NCBI GenBank assembly: GCA_963402885.1
Contig: OY727098.1
Coordinates: forward strand, 22,244,717-22,308,716
Length of the DNA: 64,000 nucleotides
Direction: 5' to 3'
DNA from: Antedon bifida
Lineage: Eukaryota; Echinodermata; Crinoidea; Comatulida; Antedonidae
Shown piece after piece: positions 1 through 12,163 of this stretch. Numbering within the stretch: the first letter of the stretch is position 1; each line of letters opens with the position of its first letter. The position numbers were made by a program, and so were the translations under genes. Below the pieces are notes generated by a model that worked only from the letters and a program-made list of their open reading frames with translations, was not told where the DNA came from and ran no database searches.

Positions 1-146
1 AGTAGAAAGATAAAATGATGATATAATATGATACATGCTTAGATAGAGATGTTTGTTATCTGCTGCTACAGCTGCATCGATTGTTTTAAGTGATTACTAA
101 CAAAATAACAATTATGCAATAACAAATAATAATATAACTACCAGCC

Positions 147-210
147 ATGGAATATTTTGATAACTATGGCACATACAGTACTTTAGTAGGTTTTGGAGAA
201 ATAACATACG
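147..210 (+). CDS. Putative first coding exon of an MPV17-like protein
   Basis: An ATG in a good start context (GCCATGG) with an in-frame TAA just upstream opens a 21-codon exon that ends at a clean GTAAGT donor in phase 1. The peptide begins MEYFDNYGTYSTLVGFGEI, which resembles the start of the first membrane helix of MPV17L-type proteins, where a glycine-rich LVxxGD/E stretch is usual. An exon at 2125-2304 on the same strand encodes the end of such a protein, but its phase 0 start cannot join this phase 1 end directly, so at least one exon would be missing between them. This could also be a chance open stretch between splice-like sites. Confidence 0.3.
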
Positions 211-492
211 GTAAGTAATAGAAGTATTCTGGGAATCAAGTTTTAGATTTTTAACTATATTATATATTGCTGGTCCTCTAATTGTCTAATTATGGTAGGC
301 CTATATTTAATTATATGCTGGTCCTGGTCTTTTTAAAAACTGTAAAACGATAATTGCAGCTTTAAAGAGAAAACAAAATATGGTGTTTTATTATTACTGT
401 AGATAGATAGCTGTATTTTGTTGGTGCTATTTGAAACTTTTATTTTCAAGGGTATATTAATATGCGAAATGGTAATACTCTAGTGAGACGTA

Positions 493-619
493 AAAGCTCT
501 GTTTACACTATCAAACTTGTTTGACAAAAAATGTGTGATGTGCCTAAATATAGTAGTGATATGACGTCATCGTGTCCAAATATGGGCACATCACATTTTA
601 TTGTGTAGACAGAGCTTTA
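493..619. repeat. Palindromic MITE family A, copy 1
   Basis: About 127 bp with inverted ends, AAAGCTCTGTTTACAC on the left and GTGTAGACAGAGCTTT on the right, and inner arms that also pair. The core keeps a perfect CRE palindrome, TGACGTCA, near 562. The same family recurs at nine other places in this window. There is no coding capacity. Confidence 0.85.
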
Positions 620-965
620 AGGCCCATTTACACCCATTTTTCTTGGATAAAACGAAAGAAACAGTTTTCGAACTAGAACTATAGGATAATCATGTATGCT
701 GTATTTAAATAATATTTTTGAAAATCAAATCAAATGACGTCATGGTCAATACAAACAATAAATCGTTGTATTGTAACGATATTATTGCTCTTACTAATCA
801 TGACGTCATTTGATTGGACGTGTGGAAATATTATTTTCATCAAAGGCAGCATAGATGATAATCCTATAGTTCTAGGATGAAAACGTTTTAAAATTCTTTT
901 GTTAGGTATGAAAAATGCATATTTATCATTTTATCGTCGATCGCTCAAGTGTAAATGGGCCTTTA
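618..965. repeat. Inverted-repeat element, family B, copy 1
   Basis: The ends are AAGGCCCATTTACAC and its reverse complement GTGTAAATGGGCCTT. The interior is partly palindromic and carries two TGACGTCA sites in mirrored positions (about 736 and 801). It abuts family A copy 1. A shorter relative lies at 44729-44959. Confidence 0.75.
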
Positions 966-1947
966 GACTTTGGATATTAAAAAAATAAAAATGTTTGCAG
1001 TACTGTATTGCCTGTTATTTATAAAAATAAGTACTTTACATAGTATGTATTATTGCTATGGTTTTAAATTAATACTGTACGAAATTCAGGAAAAATAATA
1101 ATGAAAACATGATTTTAAATGTGTTAAATAGGTTTGTTTAAAATTGATGGAAAATTAGTGTATAGATTTGTAGTGCTTATTTATATATAAGAAATATTAG
1201 GAAGGATTGATACTTAACAATGTCATTTTAATACAATTTTAAGATCTGAAAATTTAATGAATGAATATATTTAAATTTCTCTTATTTTTTTGTATCATTA
1301 TATTGTAATTAAACTAAATGTTGTGAAGCACACCTTAAATCACGTAATTAATTAAGCATATTAATAAGCATTTACAGGTTTCATTATTATTTTGAAATTT
1401 TTTGAAATATTTGTACTTTTTACGTTTACAAACATAATTAACAATTCACATATTACTTATGTTTTCTAAAATGTTTTAAATAAAATACACAGTAGGATAT
1501 TTAACGAATGTACAGTTAGATTTATTGTAGAAAGCAGGCGAATGACATTACATAAAACATAATTCTCATTAGCACAAGAGGAATAGTTTGATGTGTTTTT
1601 TTTTTATATTGTATTGAAATCATAATATTTATGCTTAATTCTGAGATCATGCAATCAATGATAAAAATTGCACAAAAACGGACTTATCATACTCGTCTCT
1701 GTGTCAGAAGTTCCACAATATGTAGATTTGATAATAATTATTTGATTGAGACTAAGTTTGTTTATTAGTTATTAGATGTTGTTCCATCTCTTAGCACGAC
1801 AAAATAAAGAGTTTTCGATCGAAATCTTCCGATTTGGTAAAGTTACGGCGGGCAAGCAAGCACACCCACCATCTATACATTATATATAATTAATTGTGAG
1901 TGAGTGAGCGAGAGAAAAATACAGATTTAAGAATAAATGTTAAGCGA

Positions 1948-2006
1948 GACTCAACAGTTTTTCAGAACTATCATACGTGGTGTACCGCAAACTTATATCA
2001 ACATTT
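1948..2006 (+). repeat. Dispersed repeat, copy 1
   Basis: A segment with the core ACGTGGTGTACCGCAAACTT and a CAACAGTT..CAGAACTA lead-in is repeated almost exactly at 13472-13533. Its class is unknown. Confidence 0.6.
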
Positions 2007-2124
2007 GATTTCGCCATGCAAACCTTCGAACAATATATTAGATAATTCTTGTTGGAAGATAAACGTTTACGTACATTATCAAGTTTTTGTTACTAGATAA
2101 TATTGTGTTTGTGTTTTTTTACAG

Positions 2125-2304
2125 ATCGATTGCTTTATTTGGCCGGTTACACAGAGTATTAACTTCTTGTATGTTCCATCTCGCTTTCGTGTTGTCTATG
2201 TTAATGTGGTTGTCCTTTTTTGGAATGTGTTCATGTCTTACGTAATGCATGATTCAGAAGGCAACGTATTAGCAAACAAAGTCACAAGTTGGCTATCAAA
2301 ATAG
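2125..2304 (+). CDS. Last exon of an MPV17/PXMP2-family membrane protein
   Basis: After a strong acceptor (TTTTTTTACAG) a phase 0 exon encodes 59 residues and a TAG stop. It starts IDCFIWPVTQSINFLYVP and continues with FRVVYVNVVVLFWNVFMSYV. This is the C-terminal signature of the MPV17/PMP22 family: a W-P-x-x-Q-x-x-N-F-x-x-V-P motif, then R-V/T-x-Y and the last membrane helix. Family members are small four-helix proteins of the inner mitochondrial or peroxisomal membrane. The DSEGN tail after the helix is closer to MPV17L than to MPV17 itself, but paralogue assignment is uncertain. Upstream exons are either outside the window, lost, or include the one at 147-210. Confidence 0.7.
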   Translation: MDCFIWPVTQSINFLYVPSRFRVVYVNVVVLFWNVFMSYVMHDSEGNVLANKVTSWLSK

Positions 2305-3661
2305 CAAAATCATTTCAATAAAAAGTATTATTTAATTAAATAATGTATATTTCTCGCACAAAGTCCTCAAATAATTATGTTAATGCATAGAAGGTAGGCT
2401 ATTACACGTCCGCTTTTATCGAAAAGGGGTGGAAACTGTATTAAGTATATTAGGGAAGGAATATAAGAGATAATAACATAATGGCGGGTCTCAATCAAAC
2501 ATCATCTATTTTGAGCTACTTTCTATTTATTATTATTAATATTGTATACACGCGCAAATGACAAGTTGATTAAATACTGTACTAGTCTAATTTAATTATT
2601 TTTGAATAATAATATAAATTGTATTTTTCATTTCGACTTGTAGTGTTGCTATCGAGGTAATATACGTACGAATAAACATACTGGAAATTATAATAAGAAT
2701 TGAAAACATATGGAAAAATTAAAAAGTGCATTTTATTGGTTTTTTTTGTTAAGGTACCAGTATAAGTTGTATGTCGTTTTGGCGGGTTAATATTTAACGA
2801 GAGATAGGAGTGAGTGCCGAGCACCAGATGATTGTAAAATATACACTTAAAATACACGAAAATGGGGAAACGTATATAAATGTTTCATTCAAAATACATT
2901 TTAATTTAGAAAGTCTACAGTTAAAAATATTTGAAGATAATTATTTTATAAAGACAATAATTGTACACCATTTGGGTGCGTTTTGTGTGTGACCCAGCAG
3001 CCATTGGCCTTTCTAACAAAATGGGGGATAAACATTCAATCTACTGTCAATGAAGGTCGTTGAAAGAGTATGGAAACAAATTGTTTTTTTGTTGAAAGAC
3101 AGACCCTAGGAACATTTTCCACCAGCAATCAGAGACAGATCTTCTTCTCCATTTGACGGAGAAGCGTGGCAAGATATGTCTGTCATTCCTTATTCAAATT
3201 ATTCATAGACTCGTTTTAGTAAACAATAATACTCTATGTTTTTTTATACCGATGGTTTTCATTAATTCTATTTAATAATTATGGCTTGGAATATCTTAAT
3301 TCGGAATAATAATTGTTAGCATAAATCGGCATGTTGTTTAACCACATCGCGTTGCTAAGCAGATTACGCGCCAATGAGAAGACGGATTGATTTGACAATG
3401 AATAGGAAACGTTTACCTGCAGACGTACCAGAAATATTGATGATTATTCAAGAAAACCTAGTACAGCGTACATCTTGCATCTTAAATATGAGATTTTGTT
3501 TTGAGTGTTAAAATCAACGATTATTGTACAACATAATCGGAAGCCTTATTATCGTGTACGAGCGTTCTAAGTTATAGTTATGAATTGTGCAATATTACAC
3601 GCGCAAACGTATGCAGGTTTCTAATGATTTTGTTTTGAAAAATCATAGAAAAATTTAAGAA
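2305..3661. other. Intergenic, MPV17-like to PLPPR-like
   Basis: AT-rich, with no exon or repeat recognised. It should contain the 3' UTR of the MPV17-like gene and the promoter and 5' UTR of the next gene. The small open frames here have no recognisable protein features. Confidence 0.5.
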
Positions 3662-6600
3662 ATGGATAACCAATTGCAGTATGTTGAAACAAATAATTGG
3701 CTTGTACCGTGCTTTGTATCAATTGACTGTCTCGTAGCAATCTCCCTAGCTGGCCTTATTTATCTTGTAAACTTTAGTGAGTATCTTGAACCAATTTCAG
3801 CAGGTTTCTTCTGTGAAGATTTATCAATAAGGATGCCTCTTCCAAATGATGAAATTGCACCGGAATATACTCTCTATACAATTACACTGCTAGTTCCTGT
3901 GGTCATGGTAAGTTTTATACAACACTTTAACCGTAACATTGCCTATACCTTATAGACATTTGGTATAAATCTTGCTAAAAATATAGTAAAGCATATTCAG
4001 AATAATACAATTCTTGTGGAAATAATTTTTGATTACGATACCTTTTTATTTTTCGCGAATCTTTTCTTTCAAAAGCAATACTGTAAATCCACTACGGTAC
4101 CTTTAACTACGAATACATTTATCAAAATAATAATGTAGACCTACTGTGTATATTGATTTCATAAATTTCCGCTTGTAGACAAAAGAATCGAAAGTGAAAG
4201 ACTTTATACAATAGTATAATAATTAGACCTACCCATTTCATGAATAATAAACTTAATTAAACTTGCGATTTGCATAATCTGCTTCAGCACAGGCATTTAT
4301 TAAGGAAAAACTGTCATTATTATGCAACGATAACCATTAAAAAGGTAATAAAAAATGCACCGCATTGATATAATGAAATTGGTTACTTCTGATGCAATTC
4401 GGCTCCTGATTAAAAGAAATGAACAGCAATTTATCTCCTCCTGTTCTGTTTGTAAATAATAAACATAAACCACCTTCAATGATGTCATGGGGCTTGATTC
4501 GCGAACAAATATTTAAAATGTTACAATACATGAGAACATATAAACTAAAACACTATTTTACAATGCCTATAAACAATAAGTGAGGGCAATTAAAGTTGCA
4601 CTCTGCTCTGATATCAATACCAAATGATCAACAAATTCTCTATAGTTCCACCCATTTTATAAACTCACGGCAGAAAAGATAGGAAACTGTAATGTTAACG
4701 TATCATTGTGCAATTCTTCCTTTTTAATATCTTTTGTGTATTTTGTTGTAATCTTCTGAATTTGTATAGTATATCTTTTTTTAAGTATTTCATGCCAGTT
4801 TCAAATGTATATTACTATGGACAATAAAATAATATCAGTATCAGTATCAATGGTTGATATTGCTATTTTAAATGCCTATAAATATTACAAAATAAAAATA
4901 ATATTGCATGAATATTGTTTTATTATAGGTTGTCATAGGAGAGACCTGTATTGCTTTAAAACCAAATTCAAAACATCAATTATCAGTTTACGGGAAAAAA
5001 ACTATCAGAAGTTGTAATATATACCTGACAATTGTCATAAGGAGAGTAATTCGTTTTACAGGTATGCTATTGTGTATATTATTCAGGCCACTGTTACATA
5101 CATACATAGTTGCTTCACCCTGTTTGTAATTTGCAATCTTGAGATGGTTATCTATTATGCAAAAATTAAATTTGCAGCTAAGTGAAATAAATACCAAACA
5201 TCACTCGATCAATCAACTATAAAATGATTTTTATATTCAAAGATTTGTAAGCGTTTAGGAAACCAATCCGTGAACTTAAAAGCTACCAAAATCCAGAGCA
5301 AAATACATACAACTGCGTTCCGTTTACCAGCTTACTTTTATTTTACTTATACCTTATTAAACTTATATAATTTAGGTACGAGTTTGGTGGGAGGATTGAT
5401 CACGTGGTTGGTCACCGTCAGTCTACAGTTAGTGACTGGACAACTTACCCCTTATTTTATTAGCGCATGTCAGCCTGATTGGTCTCTTGTGAATTGTAGT
5501 ACATTTGTAAGCAAGTATAACTGCAGTACATCGGCGGATACAGACCTCTTAAGAAAAGCAAGGTAGGTATAGAAGGAAGCTATGAAATATGAGATATTGA
5601 TCGAAATTGACTATTGATTATGTTGTTATTATTATATATGATACAATTGTAAGAGATAATAATAAGGATAATAATAATGGTTATTAATTAATGATTATTA
5701 ACGAAGCTGAAATAATGATTATTAATAATGATAATATAATGATGATCAAAGATATAATAATTTAATAACAGTTAAAAATGCTATTATTTTATATGAACAG
5801 TAATAATATTACATGCATATTTCTACAACATTGATATACAATGTGTACTAGGCATATGCATTTGCATTTCGTACTGAATTTTATGTTTGTATTATAATTT
5901 TAAACCTCGATTATTGCTAAGCAACAACGATTATAATCTGTGAATTCAGTTTATTTAAAAAGGTGTGTGCACGGATCGATATATGACTACGTACCACCTC
6001 ACGACAGGTGAAATAAAAATAGTCGAAAGGAGTTGAATAATTACAACTGAAGGCGTAGACCTACCGTACAAAAGGTCACAACGTGGTGTTTAATTTTTCT
6101 TATTTTGATCGCCTTTCTACTGTATTAGGGAATAAAAAAAGCTATATTATAATTATGGTTCATTTTTTTTTATATTGAATTGAAAAAATAAAAGCTTTGA
6201 TAAATACACATTTCACTACTTATACATAGGCCTAAACATCTTACAAACCAAAAAAGAAAAAAAAATTACACATATAAAATGCAAATTTTGGCTGTTTTAC
6301 TTTATCATTTTGCAATTATCTATTCATTTAGTACTTTGATACTCACATCATTGACATATTTTTCTACTTTTGGATTTATACACAACTCTACAAAACACAA
6401 CAGACACAGAAACCTTACATTTTGAACGGTTCTGTGTATATGCATGGACCTATATATTAGATAATTACAGGTCCATGGTATTTGTAGTCACTTACTTTCT
6501 TAACATTTTTTTTCATATAATGTAGCTTCTGTATTACCATTTTCATTTATCAAATGCTTTTTGTGATAATAATTAATAAAAACTACAGATTTACCAACCT

Positions 6601-8144
6601 TCTTATCCTTCATCATTGTTTTTTTTATCATCAATCTATAAAAAGCTTTTCACATCTTGCCTTTTTTTTTCTTTTTCTTTCAAATCATCTAATTATAATA
6701 CATATTTACAAACCATACAATATAGTAGCACTAAAAACAAAACATAATAGATCAATCATTGTATTCATTATTATTCGTATGGTTCATTTTAATGTAGCCT
6801 ATACCTTTTTTCAGAATGTCATTTCCATCTATTCATGCATCAATGGGCGCTTATTCATCTGTTTTTGTTCTTGTAAGTGTTACGTTATATTTATTATTTG
6901 AACATTAGGTCTTTCCCATTAAATTTAAATTGAATTTAGTGGGAGTTTTGTTTTGGAAAAAGTGATTTTTTAAAACATTTTTGGTCGATTCATGCCTCCA
7001 AATGTTCTTATTCATGTTCTCTTATTTTTATCCGTGCAAGATGGGATACACTATTGACACCCCTGAATTCCTATAGCATTACCGTCTCAATTAATTGTTC
7101 GTATATAAAGCGTAAAAGTGGTAATTAATAAGCCACAATATTACACATTGTATACGGCAGTAAAACACCACCGTTAATAATTGGCTGGGAGAATCTGTCT
7201 GTGCTACTCATAAACTCGGTATAGGTTTCAGAGAGAGTTAATTTCTTGATATGTTGAATAAAACATAAACAATCAAAACGATTGCTAACTTAACCAAAAT
7301 CAATTTCAGATTTATCTTAGCACCGTGGGTAGGATAAGATATAGCCGTCTTGTGTCACCTGTTATCGGGTGTGGATGTGTTTCAGTAGCATTGTTGTTGT
7401 GCGCTTATCGTGTTTCGTCGTACATGAATCATTTTAGTGACGTAATAGCCGGTTTTCTTCTAGGAGCATCAGTTGCAGGATACATAGTAAGTATTCAACA
7501 TCAAAATGTACAATTTTTAACAGATTCAATTTAATTTCTAGATGATGATTAGCTTTGATTTTTTGTTATGCTTCTGCTACTTTTACAGATATCTAACTAT
7601 TCTTTTTCACAGAGTATGAGTGTGTTGCGAAGTTTCTTTGAGAATTCTGACGGATACTCATACGCAGGTGAAGAAATATTCTCATTCCCAACCATGCGTC
7701 TACCCCGAGCAAATATATCGCCTACAGTACCACCGACCATTCCAACCGTAAGTTATGGGCACTGCACTTTACTTTAGGGCCTAAAACCGTGCCCAGAAAG
7801 GCGAATATTTTTTTGTAATTATTTCATATTAATATTGATGATAAATGCTCTTAAAAATTACGAAAAATAAAGAACGAAACTTCAAGATTTTGTAGACAAT
7901 AATCCAAGATGCTAAAGATGCACTCCGTATACTACGCAATGTAAAATAAATTTAGAATTGAAAATAAACCCCATTCTTTTAGACAGAAATGTTTTTTATC
8001 AAACAATAAAGTACATTCGAATCAATAAATTGTTCTAAGAATACTGTACAAATTTCAACCTTCATCTTGCAGAATGATGCTCCGGCATACATGAGCCCGT
8101 CTTACGCTTTATATGGAATACAATGGCGGGAAAGATTCTTTTAA
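3662..8144 (+). CDS. Phospholipid phosphatase-related (PLPPR-type) membrane protein
   Basis: Seven exons: 3662-3907, 4929-5061, 5376-5562, 6815-6872, 7310-7486, 7613-7747, 8073-8144. All join in frame to give 335 residues, close to the roughly 320 of vertebrate PLPPR1/5. The protein is a six-helix PAP2-fold membrane protein. The three phosphatase motifs can be located. Motif 1 (K-x6-R-P) reads Q144..T151-P152. Motif 2 (PSGH) is SFPSIHAS at 191-198, on a tiny 58-nt exon. Motif 3 has R242 and D252, but N248 stands where the catalytic His should be. These losses match the PLPPR group, which lacks normal lipid phosphatase activity and acts at the plasma membrane, in vertebrates in neurite outgrowth. 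The line YRVSSYMNHFSDVIAGF is especially PLPPR-like. The C-terminal tail is short and proline-rich. Which vertebrate paralogue is closest cannot be decided by eye. Confidence 0.88.
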
Positions 8145-9343
8145 AAAGGGAGGAAACTGTCACGTGATTATCATTAATTTTACAGATTGATTACACCATA
8201 GCATGAGAAGAGTTTGGAAAATAACTTGATATAGCTGGATTATAACATCGGAAGAGTTTCACGACAATTGTAGAAATGTAGAAAATCTTTTATGTAGGAA
8301 GCTAATTATTGAAAGTTCATTTGGTTTTCCGACTGCTAATCACGCATTATTATGTGTAGACCGGTGTAAATGAAAAAAAAACTCAGTCAGTTGGGAATAA
8401 TAAGCATCTAAGTTTGATAAATTTGAATCCGAAGATGTCGATTGCCAATATTATATAACCTTAGTTATTTTTAACGAAACAGTCCTACTTGAAACAATAT
8501 TTTGTTGATCTAGTCATTCGACTGTCAACACGATGGTCCCATTTTCTGACATCATTCAAGCTCAGAAAATAAGAAGGGTACCATCATCAACGATGCAGTG
8601 ATTCTGGCAATGGAAACAATTAGAAAGGTCAAATGTACAGAGTAATTTTAACTACTAAAAGTCGGCAGAGCATCATTATTAACATTTGTGTAGCAACCAC
8701 CTGCTTCTAGTTCCTAGTAAAAAAAACAAAGCTAAAAGTGCCATTTCAACATTTAATAAGTTTCAAGAAGTTTTACAATTTTCTCTTACATTATTTTTAA
8801 CATATGTTCATATGTGAGCAAATAATAATACAGGCTATAGATAAATTGTAGTGTATAAGCCTATTAGTTGTAAGTATTATTCTTTTAGTGACTCCGTTTT
8901 TTCACCGGAATGAAGAAATAAAGACCATTGTATGGTGAGAGAGCTTTATTTCTAAACATAACCATTAGGCCTATATACAAAATGTCTTACGCAGCAAGCA
9001 AATTTCAAAAAGGAACTAATTAATTATTGATAAAATAAATATCAGATCGTGCATATAATAATTTCTTTAACAGAACATAGTTTAGGTCACTACATTCTTA
9101 ATAGTTTGAAACAATGTGTAATATGTAATGCAATATAGAAAAGACAACCAAATAAGCAAGTAGTTTTAGTGTATATGAACCGGTGTAATATATAACCTAT
9201 TAATGGTTATTTGTATTATTAATATAAACAATCAAAGTGTTAGTAAACATTTAAACAAAAATTTAATCAAACCAAATAATATTGTATTTTATTATTCATC
9301 TTTACTTTGACGTAAGCTCTATGCATGTTTTGCAATAACAGTT
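8145..9343. other. Intergenic between convergent PLPPR-like and TCAF-like genes
   Basis: Both 3' UTRs should lie here. AATAAAG near 8918 (+) and an AATAAAGC on the minus strand near 8944-8951 are plausible polyadenylation signals facing each other. No other feature is seen. Confidence 0.5.
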
Positions 9344-11524
9344 TCAGGAAATTGTGAGCATAGGATTCTTTTCCCAATTGGGTAGGTGTTTAATTGACTG
9401 TAAGGCTTCATCTGTAACCGGCCAACCCCATGCCTTATAGAATGTACCAAGATTAAATCCTGCCAATTGAGACGACACTACCATCCATAAGTCTAACTGA
9501 TCTGTGTTTGATTTTGGTGGTTCAAACGATGACTTGTTATAATGGCTTAGCATATCAATAAGAAACTTCCAATCGAATGCTTCTTGCAGCTGTAAGTACG
9601 TCTCAAGGCAAGTAAAACTGTTCCAGTTCTCATATTTACTACCACTAGCGATGTACTCTTGTATCCTCGCCTTGCGCTTTTCCATATCGAGTGCGGAGTG
9701 AGCAAGTGCACGTGGTATTTGTAAAACCTTTTCTGAAGCATATACTGAGAACAGATTACACGTAGCTTCTACTGTTCCAGATGGATTCCAACCTTTACTT
9801 TGATGTTGGTGTCCCAACTCATGTATTGGACCCCATATATTATTTTTTCTTACACTTTCTAAATTGAACATTTTATTTGAATTAGATATCGGTCCCATAA
9901 TTGGATAGCCGGAATGCATCTTTCCTTTAGAAACTTGAATATCCAGGACAATGCGCTCCTCTCTTGGTCTCTGAATGGGAATTCCCGACAACTCTGCACA
10001 ACAGCCGACAATACCTTCATAGATATCCATAATTTCCACCACATCTTTCCAGTGTTCCAAAGCATTTGCAGTAGGCAGAGAAAGGATACAATTATTTGAT
10101 ATCAGTTCGCAATATGGAACATTAAGCGTTTCCAATGATTGCTTCCAGCCATCTGCGCTGGTGGTGCCGGAAACAAATTGTGGAGATTGAAACGCATCAT
10201 CAATGGTGACCGTGATCATGCCAAGGTTTGTTTTAGCTGGTACTAAGATGTAGACTAATCCACCAAAAACATTGGCAGCCTTGGTAGTTATTGAATTCAA
10301 TTCAAACGATCTGGTGATTGTTGGGAACCTGTTAATAGACTCTTTTTTGTGCAGACTGTCTGTAGTGCTGCCAATTTCAACTTTCAATCCACTTCCAACT
10401 GAGTTCATTGGAATTGTCACCTTAATACTTTTAGCAGGTGCAGCATACAAACCGGTGCTACGCATTACATCTGTTTTAGAAGAAGGGAAGTTCCCCAAAA
10501 GACCATCATACGTTGCATTTATTGTCATTGTCTTGGATGAAGGTTGAAGTGTGGATGGAACATCTCCTGGAAATACTGCGCTTGCATGTTTAATTTCCTG
10601 AAGGTCTGATGGTGGCAGCATACACGCCAGTTTAGAATAGATGAACGCGTAAGAAGCTGCCTTCGGCTGATTCAAAATATCAACTGGACATTCCTTTGTT
10701 GGAATAACGTCAGTAGATATTTTAAGATATTCTTTAGCAAGCTTATATGGTGTATTACATGTCGGTGGCACGTCATCCAATACTTGCCAAATATAATCTC
10801 TGTACTCCCGTTGCATGGGTTCTTCCAGTTCAATTTCACCCTTAGCATGGCGAATAAACTGTTGAAGCGTCAAAGAAACATTCCTCAATGGCTGCGATGC
10901 TGTATCTGACGTTACAAAGCTATCTGATTGTGACGTAGTAGTACCTATGATCATACCTGATGGTTTTACAATATTGCTTGCGCTGTCTTTTTTGTCAACC
11001 CAGTTATTTCCATCGGTCAACAATCCTCGGCCATTTGACAAGAACTTGTGTATTTTATCAAGCTGCTCTTGTGTATACTCTTCATCGCTGCCTGCATAAA
11101 GAATATCATAATCTTCAAAGTTTTCGTCGATAGAAATCTTATTTATTGTGAATCCAATGTTTTCCAGTACCTCTTGTGTTCGATTGTGGATTTTCTTTAG
11201 GGACCCAACTCTGGCTGCAGCTTTGGATCTTGCCAACCATTTGAAGGAGTTCTCTGCTAATTTTAAAGTTTCCGTTCCATCATCAATACATTTTTTAAGA
11301 AACTTCTTATTTCCCCAATGCATAGATCTACCGGAACCAACATGGCTTGCAGCTACAGCTACGCCGTCGCCATTTTCCCACTCGACTACTGAAAATGTAT
11401 TTTCACCATAGAGAATTAAATTGGATGGGGAAACGGTTTTAAAGTCAATATTCTTACCGACTCCGTCTAGTATATACGATAAAGACACTGATGGATCTGT
11501 TGAATCTTCCATTACTACAGACAT
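9344..11524 (-). CDS. TCAF/FAM115-like protein with M60-like peptidase domain
   Basis: One uninterrupted 726-residue frame. The C-terminal half matches the peptidase M60-like domain of TRPM8 channel-associated factors. It has the zinc motif HELGH at residues 568-572, followed by E586 in GTVEATCNLFSVYASE, so H568, E569, H572 and E586 form an HExxHx13E pattern that could bind metal. The N-terminal half contains a glutamine-amidotransferase-like segment (DYDILYAGSDEEY, then FLSNGRGLLTDGNNW), as in TCAF proteins. Vertebrate TCAFs are about 900 residues and bind TRPM8; this one is shorter, and no TRP link can be inferred outside vertebrates. The coding region has no introns, but a polypyrimidine-rich acceptor ends at 11534, nine bases 5' of the ATG, so a spliced 5' UTR is likely. 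It converges on the PLPPR-like gene. Confidence 0.85.
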   Translation of the reverse strand: MSVVMEDSTDPSVSLSYILDGVGKNIDFKTVSPSNLILYGENTFSVVEWENGDGVAVAASHVGSGRSMHWGNKKFLKKCIDDGTETLKLAENSFKWLARSKAAARVGSLKKIHNRTQEVLENIGFTINKISIDENFEDYDILYAGSDEEYTQEQLDKIHKFLSNGRGLLTDGNNWVDKKDSASNIVKPSGMIIGTTTSQSDSFVTSDTASQPLRNVSLTLQQFIRHAKGEIELEEPMQREYRDYIWQVLDDVPPTCNTPYKLAKEYLKISTDVIPTKECPVDILNQPKAASYAFIYSKLACMLPPSDLQEIKHASAVFPGDVPSTLQPSSKTMTINATYDGLLGNFPSSKTDVMRSTGLYAAPAKSIKVTIPMNSVGSGLKVEIGSTTDSLHKKESINRFPTITRSFELNSITTKAANVFGGLVYILVPAKTNLGMITVTIDDAFQSPQFVSGTTSADGWKQSLETLNVPYCELISNNCILSLPTANALEHWKDVVEIMDIYEGIVGCCAELSGIPIQRPREERIVLDIQVSKGKMHSGYPIMGPISNSNKMFNLESVRKNNIWGPIHELGHQHQSKGWNPSGTVEATCNLFSVYASEKVLQIPRALAHSALDMEKRKARIQEYIASGSKYENWNSFTCLETYLQLQEAFDWKFLIDMLSHYNKSSFEPPKSNTDQLDLWMVVSSQLAGFNLGTFYKAWGWPVTDEALQSIKHLPNWEKNPMLTIS

Positions 11525-11770
11525 ACAATTGATCTACACAATGAAGAAGAAAAAAAAACCAAAATAATTTTTTTCTAAAATCGTGTGCTTTTTTACTATT
11601 ATTAACATATATTTTATATTGTAATTATTATTTTTTACTATTTTACAACAAACTTTCAAGATTTCAAGATAATACAGATTAACAGAATGGCAATCAAAGG
11701 TAGGAAAGAGAAAAAGAGGAAGACAGAAAAGAAGGTGGAGAGATGATCTAACATATGGATGAACTATGTC

Positions 11771-11793
11771 TAGATAGATAGATAGATAGATAG
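11771..11793 (+). repeat. GATA microsatellite
   Basis: Five to six tandem GATA/TAGA units. Confidence 0.9.
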
Positions 11794-12163
11794 AACAAAC
11801 TTTCTATTAGGTTAGTCAACCTTGGTAAATCGGAGGACTGGTGGATACAATACTTTAGATACAAAGTCTCACTCCTTGTAATTTATGTAGTAATTCAGTC
11901 AGTTAACAATTCCATTTAATTTAAGTTGGTTATTAAGGGTCACTTTTTGATCCGCTTAAATAGATCGCATTAAGTACTCTTTTTGAACTATAGGCCTATA
12001 AATGTAAAGAAGAACAATAATGCTTAATCAAAACTACTACACTAGGCCTCGAATTTAACAAATTACAATATGCCTGTAGGCCTATTTAATCCATTTTTAG
12101 CATAGTTTTTCTTGGGTGTGTCGAGGAACCCATGGCCTCGATACTTTACACTAACTTGTGTTA

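Larger units (their letters stand above)
211..2124. other. Repeat-bearing non-coding stretch between two MPV17-like exons
   Basis: AT-rich DNA with two adjacent inverted-repeat elements (493-619 and 618-965) and one short dispersed repeat (1948-2006). I looked for the middle MPV17 exons, which should encode a GPxxHxWY-like motif, and saw none with splice sites. A short GAGT/GAGC run lies near 1897-1915. Confidence 0.5.
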
